In this document: piece by piece, positions 5,839-11,389 of the stretch
Layout: the number at the start of each line of letters is the position of its first letter
How positions within the stretch are numbered: position 1 is the stretch's first letter
Source: UBA910 sp964369145
GTDB taxonomy: Bacteria > Patescibacteriota > Minisyncoccia > Phycocordibacterales > DATDWN01
Length of the DNA: 11,493 nucleotides
NCBI GenBank assembly: GCA_964369145.1
Contig: CAYJEE010000019.1
Location: forward strand, 1 to 11,493
Direction: 5' to 3'
Notes under the pieces: model-generated
Told to the model about the DNA's origin: nothing
The model's input: only the letters and a program-made list of their open reading frames with translations
Database searches by the model: none
Position numbers and translations under genes: made by a program

Positions 5839-6705
5839 TTAAAGATTATTAAACAATCGGAGTTTTGCTTCGGTAACCATTTGAACTTCTTTCACCGCAT
5901 CACGTAAAAATTTATACGGTGCAACCTCATCTGGATTTTCCTGAAGCGCACGCTGAAGCCCTTTTTTATATGCAACACGGATTTCGGTATTGATATGAAC
6001 AATAGCAACACCCTCTTTGATTGCATTTTGAAAATCTTCCCCGGAATTCCCTGAGCCACCATGAAGCACGAGTGGGATACCCACCGCTTCTGTAATACTT
6101 TTCACTAGATCAATGCGAAGCTTTGGATCTACACCGCCGCGGAGCATCCCGTGCACATTTCCCACAGCCGGAGCGAGCATATCCACCCCTGTACGTTCTA
6201 CAAATTCTTTTGCTTTTTCTGGAGACGTCAAAGATGCATCATCAAAAGAAACCCCTTCTGGAATTTCGTCTAAAATTTTTGAAGACTGGCCAATATATCC
6301 AAGCTCTCCTTCTACCAACACATCCCTGCCCGATGCGCGAGCATAATCCACACATTGTTTTGCAAGTTTTATGTTTTCTTCAAATGAAATATTCGCACCA
6401 TCGAAAATAACTGAGTCATACCCCGCATCAATCACTTCTTTTACTCGATCAAATGAGTATGTATGATCTGCATTAAGATAAATCGGATAATCATACTCTG
6501 TACGAATAGAATCGACGAGTGCTTTCACCTGTTTTACACCGATAAAATCACGCTCACCTTCTGAAACTCCGATAATCACCGGAACTCCGAGTGAATATGC
6601 TGCACGAAAAACTCCCCAAAGTCCTTCAAGATTTGAAATATTAAAATGCCCAATGGCAACCTTCTTCTGCTGTGCTTCTGTCACGCATTCTCGTAATGTT
6701 TTCAT
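5839..6705 (-). CDS. fba: Class II fructose-bisphosphate aldolase
   Basis: A 288-residue zinc aldolase that cleaves or forms fructose 1,6-bisphosphate from dihydroxyacetone phosphate and glyceraldehyde 3-phosphate. Visible active-site features are NADHTYSFD with catalytic D80 and zinc ligand H81, E132/E134 in VEGELGYIG, zinc ligands H185 (GNVHG) and H215 (LHGGSG), and phosphate-binding GGSG 216-219 followed by HINTEIR near 230. The length matches the short class IIB (GatY/KbaY/Fba) enzymes, so a tagatose-bisphosphate substrate is formally possible; the glycolytic neighbours favour fructose bisphosphate. It is transcribed leftward from a compact promoter shared back to back with the PfkB-family kinase gene. 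The ATG at 6705 is fixed by the extended -10 box 6 bases upstream. Confidence 0.94.
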   Translation of the reverse strand: MKTLRECVTEAQQKKVAIGHFNISNLEGLWGVFRAAYSLGVPVIIGVSEGERDFIGVKQVKALVDSIRTEYDYPIYLNADHTYSFDRVKEVIDAGYDSVIFDGANISFEENIKLAKQCVDYARASGRDVLVEGELGYIGQSSKILDEIPEGVSFDDASLTSPEKAKEFVERTGVDMLAPAVGNVHGMLRGGVDPKLRIDLVKSITEAVGIPLVLHGGSGNSGEDFQNAIKEGVAIVHINTEIRVAYKKGLQRALQENPDEVAPYKFLRDAVKEVQMVTEAKLRLFNNL

Positions 6706-6711
6706 CTCTGT

Positions 6712-6720
6712 ATTGTAGCA
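6712..6720 (-). promoter_or_regulatory. Extended -10 leaderless promoter of fba
   Basis: On the - strand TGC followed by TACAAT (6720-6712), ending 6 bases before the fba ATG. The TGn extension can substitute for a -35 element, and none is evident. Confidence 0.7.
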
Positions 6721-6734
6721 TAGTAAATATTCTC

Positions 6735-6743
6735 TGCTATACT
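6735..6743 (+). promoter_or_regulatory. Extended -10 leaderless promoter of the kinase gene
   Basis: TGC followed by TATACT (6735-6743), ending 6 bases before the ATG at 6750. It mirrors the fba promoter: the two -10 boxes face away from each other with 20 bases between them. Confidence 0.72.
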
Positions 6744-6749
6744 AGTTGT

Positions 6750-7733
6750 ATGAAACATATTGATATTTTAGCAATTGGCGATATCGTCACTGATGCATTT
6801 ATTAGAATCAAAGAAGCGAGTGTAAGCTGTGAGGTTGACCACACCCACTGCAAGCTCTGCGTTGCGTTTGGAGAAAAGATTCCTTATGAATCAGTCGATG
6901 TAGTAAAAGCAGTTGGTAATAGTGCAAACGCTGCTGTATCAGCAAGTCGTCTCGGACTTAATTCAGCACTCCTTGCATATGTAGGAGACGACACCGATGG
7001 TGCCGACTGTATAGAGGAACTCAAGAAGAATAACGTAATCACTGACTTTGTCCGAACAGAAAAAGGTAAAAAGACTAACTACCACTACGTACTCTGGTAC
7101 GATGTTGAACGCACAATCCTAATCAAACATGAACAGTTTACCTACAGCCTCGGTGATATTGGAAAACCTCGATATATTTACCTATCCTCACTCGGAGAAA
7201 ACTCACTCGCCTACCACCATGAGATTGCAGAATATGTTAAAAATAATCCAGAGTGTAAACTCGTGTTTCAGCCTGGCACATTTCAAATTAAACTCGGAAA
7301 AGATACCCTGAAAGATATTTATGCTCAGACAGAAATATTTTTCTGTAATGTGGAAGAAGCTCAAAAAATTCTTTCTGTTACCTCGCGTGATATCAAGTCT
7401 CTTATGAAAAGTATTGCGAGCCTCGGGCCTCGATATGTATTTATCACCGACGGTATTGAGGGGGCGTATACATACGACGGCGTGGATTCTTGGTTTATGC
7501 CTATCTATCCACATGAGCCAATAGAGCGTACAGGAGCTGGAGATGCATTTGCATCGACTGTTGTTTCAGCACTTGCACTCGGTCTTTCTCCTAAAGAAGC
7601 CCTCGCATGGGGACCGATTAACTCCATGTCTGTAGTAAAAGAAGTGGGTGCACAAAAAGGACTTCTTTCTCGAGAAGCACTGGAAGAATATTTAAAGAAT
7701 GCTCCTGCAGACTATAAAGTACACCAGATATAG
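6750..7733 (+). CDS. PfkB-family carbohydrate kinase, divergent type
   Basis: A 327-residue cytoplasmic kinase of the ribokinase/PfkB fold that phosphorylates a sugar, sugar phosphate or nucleoside with ATP. I start it at 6750: the product begins MKHIDILAIGD, the usual first strand of the family, and a leaderless promoter fits exactly. The substrate motif GG-x-x-x-N appears as V55-G56-N-S-A-N60, with the first Gly replaced. NVEEA (about 210) matches the family's Mg/phosphate motif, and the signature RTGAGDAF holds catalytic base D265. Unusual is an N-terminal insertion with C27, H31, H33, C34 and C37, a possible metal site. The gene is head to head with fba and convergent with the transketolase operon. 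Phosphofructokinase, ribokinase or nucleoside kinase are all possible; the sequence alone does not decide. Confidence 0.85.
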   Translation: MKHIDILAIGDIVTDAFIRIKEASVSCEVDHTHCKLCVAFGEKIPYESVDVVKAVGNSANAAVSASRLGLNSALLAYVGDDTDGADCIEELKKNNVITDFVRTEKGKKTNYHYVLWYDVERTILIKHEQFTYSLGDIGKPRYIYLSSLGENSLAYHHEIAEYVKNNPECKLVFQPGTFQIKLGKDTLKDIYAQTEIFFCNVEEAQKILSVTSRDIKSLMKSIASLGPRYVFITDGIEGAYTYDGVDSWFMPIYPHEPIERTGAGDAFASTVVSALALGLSPKEALAWGPINSMSVVKEVGAQKGLLSREALEEYLKNAPADYKVHQI

Positions 7734-7751
7734 AAGAATCTCATATCTGGT
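7723..7751 (+). terminator. Perfect 9-bp hairpin at the kinase stop codon
   Basis: ACCAGATAT 7723-7731 pairs perfectly with ATATCTGGT 7743-7751 around an 11-base loop that includes the rest of the stop codon. The following AAATTT is a poor T-run, so it may protect or end the mRNA only weakly. Confidence 0.45.
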
Positions 7752-7873
7752 AAATTTCGTTGTTGGACCGCAAAAAATAGTTTCCGCCGTACAACGAGTA
7801 CGTCTACAATTATTTTTCTAGTCCGCCTAGAACTTTACTCAGATCTGAAATTCTTATAATACAGAAGAAGAAA
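7752..7873. other. Convergent intergenic region with several hairpins
   Basis: Between the ends of the kinase and transketolase C-terminal genes I see no gene. It contains TCGTTGT/ACAACGA arms around 7757-7797, CGTAC 7788-7792 with GTACG 7798-7802 around AACGA, and TTCTAG 7816-7821 with CTAGAA 7827-7832 around TCCGC. None has a clean T-run on either strand. Confidence 0.5.
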
Positions 7874-8869
7874 TTACTTTCTTTTTAGGACCACCTTTAC
7901 CGCATTTGTAATAGAAAACTCCCCCATTCCATAATGTTCAATAAGCTCTTCTGGTGTTCCTGATTGACCAAACTGACCATGCACACCGATAAATTCGATT
8001 GGTGTCGGATACACTGAAGAGAGATACTCTGCGACCGCACTCCCAAGTCCGCCAATAATCTGATGTTCTTCTACAGTGACGAGTGCTCCACAATCTTTTG
8101 CGAGCGTAAGCACAGCATCTTCATCAAGTGGTTTTATTGTATGAACATTTAGCACTTTTACGGAAATATTTTCTTTCTTAAAAGCTTCAGCAACCCTTAA
8201 TGCTTTATATACGAGCGCACCTGTAGCGATAATACCCACATCTGCTTTTACATCTTCTGCCCCATACAAAAGGTTTGCTTTTCCTATTTCAAACGGAGAT
8301 TCGCCAGTTGTTATGACGGAAGTTTTTTCACGAGCAAGTCGGAGATACACAGGAGTACCGAGAGACACAGAAGCGATCAGCGCTTTTTTCGCTTCAAGAT
8401 GATCACAGGGAGAAATAACAGTCATATGCGGTATCACTCGTGTCAGGGCAATATCTTCAACCGCTTGATGTGTTCCACCATCGGGCCCCACTGAAATACC
8501 CGCATGAGAACCTGCGATAATCACCTGACGATTGTTATAACAAATCGTTGTGCGAATTTGCTCCCAATTTCTTCCGGGGCTAAACATCGCATAACTCGTA
8601 ATAACAGGGATCTTACCCATCGCAGACATACCCGATGCAACAGATGCAAGATTTTGTTCTGCAATACCGATTTCAACAAAACGTTCCGGAAATTTGTCTC
8701 GAAATAAATGCATTTGAGTCGACTCGGTCAAGTCTGCACAGAGACCTACCACCTGAGGATTGGTTTCTCCTGCCAACACCAAACCCTCTCCAAACCCTTT
8801 TCGGATTGGAACTTTTTCAATATCTTTGTCAAAAATTTTTGGATTTAGATGCTGGAGAGAATTTATCAT
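7874..8869 (-). CDS. tkt: Transketolase, C-terminal subunit
   Basis: A 331-residue subunit with the pyrimidine-binding (Pyr) and C-terminal domains of transketolase. It pairs with the 9148-10044 product to move two-carbon units between ketoses and aldoses in the pentose phosphate pathway, using thiamine diphosphate and Mg. Residues about 20-185 are the Pyr domain: E71 in VEIGIAEQN is the conserved glutamate that activates the cofactor's aminopyrimidine, and GSHAGISVGPDGGTHQ (about 120-135) is the substrate loop. Residues about 200-320 form the C-terminal transketolase domain (VLNVHTIKPLD, VTVEEHQIIGGLGSAV). The two subunits add up to 629 residues, about one normal transketolase. The start ATG overlaps the stop of the membrane-protein gene (ATGA), so translation is probably coupled. 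1-deoxyxylulose-5-phosphate synthase has related domains, but the split layout and the pentose-phosphate neighbours favour transketolase. Confidence 0.92.
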   Translation of the reverse strand: MINSLQHLNPKIFDKDIEKVPIRKGFGEGLVLAGETNPQVVGLCADLTESTQMHLFRDKFPERFVEIGIAEQNLASVASGMSAMGKIPVITSYAMFSPGRNWEQIRTTICYNNRQVIIAGSHAGISVGPDGGTHQAVEDIALTRVIPHMTVISPCDHLEAKKALIASVSLGTPVYLRLAREKTSVITTGESPFEIGKANLLYGAEDVKADVGIIATGALVYKALRVAEAFKKENISVKVLNVHTIKPLDEDAVLTLAKDCGALVTVEEHQIIGGLGSAVAEYLSSVYPTPIEFIGVHGQFGQSGTPEELIEHYGMGEFSITNAVKVVLKRK

Positions 8870-9141
8870 ATACCATTATTATTGTAAGTATTTTTTTTGA
8901 ATAACCGCGACAAACCTGCACCGATGAAATACATAATGAATGCATTAAGAACCATAAGAATGAGTAATGTTGTTATCGAATCAGCAAGTACACCTTCAAG
9001 CAACAAAGGCCAAGGCATCACTGGCAACACAGCCACAAGTCCGCAAAACATATCACTACACGTATACGCATAGACAATAACACCAAGACTAATCACTCCA
9101 TATATACCACTCAACACAAGACCCCATGTATTTATTTTCAT
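8866..9141 (-). CDS. Small membrane protein inside the transketolase operon
   Basis: A 91-residue protein of unknown function. Residues about 5-26 form one hydrophobic helix, 33-50 a shorter hydrophobic stretch broken by Pro (LPVMPWPLLL) and ending at Glu49, and 53-80 a second full helix followed by basic RLFKK. This suggests two membrane spans, possibly with a re-entrant loop, and the basic end on the cytoplasmic side. C28 and C33 flank the first loop. There is no signal-peptidase site. It starts 6 bases after the transketolase N-terminal stop and its TGA overlaps the ATG of the C-terminal subunit, so it can only be made with them. There is no Shine-Dalgarno; the region ahead is A/T-rich. 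It could be a bystander or could link the enzyme to the membrane; nothing in the sequence decides. Confidence 0.82.
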   Translation of the reverse strand: MKINTWGLVLSGIYGVISLGVIVYAYTCSDMFCGLVAVLPVMPWPLLLEGVLADSITTLLILMVLNAFIMYFIGAGLSRLFKKNTYNNNGI

Positions 9142-9147
9142 ATGTTT

Positions 9148-10044
9148 TTATTCATGTTCACTCGTAATCTGACCGCCCAATGTCCGAAGTTCGCGCAATG
9201 CAATATTAACTTGTTCATTTTTTGGTGGCTCACCTTTTATTTCTGTCCCCGGAGGATTCCCATGCCATTTAAAATCTCGTTCCATATATGACACTCCTTT
9301 TCCAGGGATCGTCCGTGCAACAATCACACTCGGTCCATCAAAAACTGCTTGTGCTCGCCCTACAGCCTCCACAATCGAATTAAAATTATGACCATCGATC
9401 TCTTCCGTGTGCCATCCAAAGCTTTCAAACTTATGCGTAAGTGATCCAAGAGGCATCACGTCTTCGGTGTATCCATCGATCTGAATGTTATTTCTATCTA
9501 CAAATACAATAAGCTTACCGAGACGTTCTTTTGCAGCGAGCATGACCGCTTCCCAATTTTGACCTTCATTTAACTCACCATCTCCAAGCAAGCAATAAAA
9601 GAAACGGCTACTGTCTACACCATGATCCATCCGATCTGCAATAGCCATACCTACGGCTTGTGAAAGTCCTGAGCCAAGCGGACCTGATGATGTCTCTGCA
9701 TACGGATAAAACTCACGATGTGGATGCCCTTGGAGTCTCGACTTAAATTTACGAAGTGTGAGAAGTTCTGATTTTGGAAAATATCCAGCATGTGCCTGTG
9801 TGGCATACATAACAGGGCAGATGTGACCGTTTGATAAGATGAGATAGTCACGCTCCGGCCAAAACGGATTCTTGGAATCATGGTTGAGAATATGGAAATA
9901 CAGTGCAGTAAAAATATCTGCCATACCAAGCGGCCCCGCAGAGTGTCCGGAGCCAGCAGCTACCAGCATCTCAATAATCGAGATGCGGATATCATTTGCT
10001 TTTTCTTTGAGGAACTGAATCTTACCATCGGTTAAATTCTCCAT
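9148..10044 (-). CDS. tkt: Transketolase, N-terminal (cofactor-binding) subunit
   Basis: A 298-residue subunit carrying the thiamine-diphosphate pyrophosphate (PP) domain of a split transketolase. Cofactor motif: GDG at 154-156 in LGDGELNEGQN, with D155 and N185 (VDRNN) as Mg ligands. Substrate and cofactor histidines are present at H34 (GSGHSAGPLG), H74 (LSNGH) and H107 (QGHPH), and SSGPLGSGLSQAVG (119-132) is the conserved loop. It works only with the C-terminal subunit encoded two genes downstream. It is the first gene of a three-gene operon with the membrane protein. The ATG at 10044 is fixed by an extended -10 box ending 6 bases upstream. Split transketolases are known in archaea and several bacteria, including CPR. 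Confidence 0.93.
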   Translation of the reverse strand: MENLTDGKIQFLKEKANDIRISIIEMLVAAGSGHSAGPLGMADIFTALYFHILNHDSKNPFWPERDYLILSNGHICPVMYATQAHAGYFPKSELLTLRKFKSRLQGHPHREFYPYAETSSGPLGSGLSQAVGMAIADRMDHGVDSSRFFYCLLGDGELNEGQNWEAVMLAAKERLGKLIVFVDRNNIQIDGYTEDVMPLGSLTHKFESFGWHTEEIDGHNFNSIVEAVGRAQAVFDGPSVIVARTIPGKGVSYMERDFKWHGNPPGTEIKGEPPKNEQVNIALRELRTLGGQITSEHE

Positions 10045-10050
10045 ACCTCA

Positions 10051-10059
10051 AGTATACCA
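10051..10059 (-). promoter_or_regulatory. Extended -10 leaderless promoter of the transketolase operon
   Basis: On the - strand TGG followed by TATACT (10059-10051), 6 bases before ATG 10044. A GAGG lies between, but only one base from ATG, too close to act as a normal Shine-Dalgarno and absent from the mRNA if transcription starts at ATG. Confidence 0.7.
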
Positions 10060-10063
10060 AAAA

Positions 10064-10084
10064 TCCACAGCTCATGTATGTGGA
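10064..10084. promoter_or_regulatory. Operator-like inverted repeat
   Basis: TCCACA 10064-10069 and TGTGGA 10079-10084, 6-bp arms 9 bases apart. It sits where a -35 element would be for the transketolase promoter, between that promoter and the one for the tiny + strand gene. It could be a regulator site; no regulator gene is in the window. Confidence 0.3.
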
Positions 10085-10116
10085 TAGGTTGACGAATTAT
10101 GTTTTTACATTTACTG

Positions 10117-10122
10117 TATACG
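10117..10122 (+). promoter_or_regulatory. Possible leaderless -10 box of the tiny membrane gene
   Basis: TATACG, one base from TATACT, ending 6 bases before the ATG at 10129, the same geometry as at the kinase gene. An alternative TTGACG 10089-10094 with TACTGT 10112-10117 (17-base spacer) would start transcription near 10124. Confidence 0.4.
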
Positions 10123-10128
10123 TGGATT

Positions 10129-10251
10129 ATGTACCAATACGTTTACGCTCCTGTAGTTTTCATAGGAATCGGTGTTATTATTTTTCTGCTTACCGGAAGA
10201 CTAGAACATCAATCAAAAAACGACCGAAACCCATTCCATACAAAGAAGTAA
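10129..10251 (+). CDS. Candidate 40-residue single-span membrane protein
   Basis: A tiny frame in the 217-base gap between the divergent transketolase operon and the convergent rpe gene. From the ATG at 10129 the product is 40 residues: MYQYVYAP, then an uninterrupted hydrophobic helix VVFIGIGVIIFLL (about 9-21), then a polar, basic tail TGRLEHQSKN and so on, ending in KK. An in-frame ATG at 10099 would add 10 residues (50 in all). I prefer 10129 because a -10-like box lies at leaderless distance. The hydrophobic-then-charged composition is typical of real small membrane proteins, and no other gene explains this stretch. Its last codons form the left arm of the rpe terminator. The function is unknown, and a chance frame cannot be excluded. 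Confidence 0.45.
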   Translation: MYQYVYAPVVFIGIGVIIFLLTGRLEHQSKNDRNPFHTKK

Positions 10252-10262
10252 GGAATGGGTTT
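10215..10262 (-). terminator. Terminator of the gap-rpiB-rpe unit
   Basis: Perfect 11-bp stem AAACCCATTCC 10227-10237 with GGAATGGGTTT 10252-10262, 14-base loop. On the - strand it is followed by 6 bases and then six Ts (10220-10215). It starts at the rpe stop codon; the T-run sits a little further away than usual. Confidence 0.65.
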
Positions 10263-10930
10263 TACGCAACCTCAAAATCCCGAATAGTTTGCTCAATATT
10301 TTCTGCATCAAAGATCGCTGAACCAGCGACAAGTATGTTTGCACCCGCATCCACCAAATCATGCACCGTGTCAGGATGCACACCAATATCGATTGCAATA
10401 TTCATCCCTGGATATTTCTCTCGAAGTGTTTTTATTTTTTCTAATACCGATACATCAAGTGGAGAACCGTGTCGCCCGAGCTCTTCATTTCCCATACACT
10501 GAATACAGTCAATCTGGTCTATGTATGCTTCAAGCACACTCACATCCGTACTCGGCTTGAGTGCAATCCCCACCTGTACCTGAGCTGCTTTACATTGGTC
10601 GATAATACCCTGCATATCAGTCACCGCTTCGTACTGCAAGATAATTCTCGATGCACCAATCTTAATCCATTGATCTACCGTTTCTTCTGGCTTTTCTATC
10701 ATGAGATGCACCTCATAATCCACCTCTTCCCAAAACGGCAAACCCCTTTCTTCAAGCAACAGTTCGACAAATTCTTTCTGATCAGTGTTATACGGCCAGG
10801 TTATATTGTGAGTAAATTTACCATCAGTAATATCCACCTGCACAAATTCAACAAAATCTTTCACGAGAGCAACTTTGTCTTCGAGATGCTTGAAATTCTT
10901 TGTAATGATTGCAGGGATTACTTCGGTCAT
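10262..10930 (-). CDS. rpe: Ribulose-phosphate 3-epimerase, divergent
   Basis: A 222-residue TIM-barrel enzyme of the pentose phosphate pathway that interconverts ribulose 5-phosphate and xylulose 5-phosphate, the latter a transketolase substrate. Recognisable are VDITDGKF with D33, EVHLMIEKP with H75, GIALKPSTDVSVLE, AIDIGV with D181, and phosphate-binding VAGSAIF (201-207). Deviations from textbook Rpe: the first metal ligand His is Q31, the early PSIL is PAII, and the flexible MSVNPGFGGQ loop is replaced by MGNEELGRHGSP (146-157). So it belongs to an Rpe-like branch; the reaction is inferred from the two aspartates, H75 and the neighbours. The start overlaps the rpiB stop by 4 bases (ATGA), and a terminator follows at once. 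Other epimerases of the same fold (allulose-6-phosphate type) remain possible. Confidence 0.82.
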   Translation of the reverse strand: MTEVIPAIITKNFKHLEDKVALVKDFVEFVQVDITDGKFTHNITWPYNTDQKEFVELLLEERGLPFWEEVDYEVHLMIEKPEETVDQWIKIGASRIILQYEAVTDMQGIIDQCKAAQVQVGIALKPSTDVSVLEAYIDQIDCIQCMGNEELGRHGSPLDVSVLEKIKTLREKYPGMNIAIDIGVHPDTVHDLVDAGANILVAGSAIFDAENIEQTIRDFEVA

Positions 10931-11385
10931 ATATGTGATTCGATTTCCTTAATCTGCACAATCCGACGCACATGACGAGTGTCTCCTGAAAAAGCAGTCG
11001 AGAGCCACAGACCCACCGCTTCCTTTGCTTCATCTTCTGTAACAAAGCGAGCGCCGAGAGAAAGAATATTGGCATCATTGTGCTCACGTGAAAGTGTGAT
11101 GATATCGAGCGCACCACCATAAAAGACCACAGCTCTGACACCAGGAAACTTGTTTGCAACAATTGCCTCACCTTGACCAGACCCACCAAAAATAATTGCC
11201 TTATCTTGCTCCGGTTGTTCTGACACTTTCTGTGCCGCTTGCGCCATTATTTCTGGATAATCATCATCTGGATTTTCTTTATCAGCACCAACATCTTCGA
11301 CATCATAGTCGAGTTCTCGAAGATATGTATGAATCGTTTCCTTTAGAGAAAACCCTGCATGATCGGATGCGAGATATACTTTCAT
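10927..11385 (-). CDS. rpiB: Ribose-5-phosphate isomerase B, Cys-less (Glu) type
   Basis: A 152-residue enzyme of the RpiB/LacAB family that interconverts ribose 5-phosphate and ribulose 5-phosphate. MKVYLASDHAGF (SDHAGF 7-12) is the family start, DVGA 31-34 and DYPE 42-45 follow, and SREHNDANILSLGAR (99-113) holds the conserved H102-N-D. The catalytic Cys of the E. coli enzyme is Gly67; instead GGSGQGE places E73 where the mycobacterial RpiB has its catalytic Glu, so this is the Glu-based type. I start it at 11385 because this begins the conserved first strand and leaves 4 bases after the gap stop; the upstream ATG at 11418 lies inside gap. It is in an operon with gap and rpe. Confidence 0.92.
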   Translation of the reverse strand: MKVYLASDHAGFSLKETIHTYLRELDYDVEDVGADKENPDDDYPEIMAQAAQKVSEQPEQDKAIIFGGSGQGEAIVANKFPGVRAVVFYGGALDIITLSREHNDANILSLGARFVTEDEAKEAVGLWLSTAFSGDTRHVRRIVQIKEIESHI

Positions 11386-11389
11386 ATAA

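Noticed and set aside
6672..6749. Upstream start for the kinase gene giving 26 more residues
   Set aside because: The extra residues overlap fba and its promoter and do not look like the family's N-terminus. The leaderless promoter at 6735-6743 fits the 6750 ATG.
7855..7860. TATAAT on the + strand just after the hairpin region
   Set aside because: There is no -35 at proper spacing and it would only give an antisense RNA to tktC; probably a chance AT-rich match.
10469..10975. A 168-codon + strand frame opposite rpe and the end of rpiB
   Set aside because: Antisense to two certain genes, His- and Cys-rich with no domain; a shadow frame.
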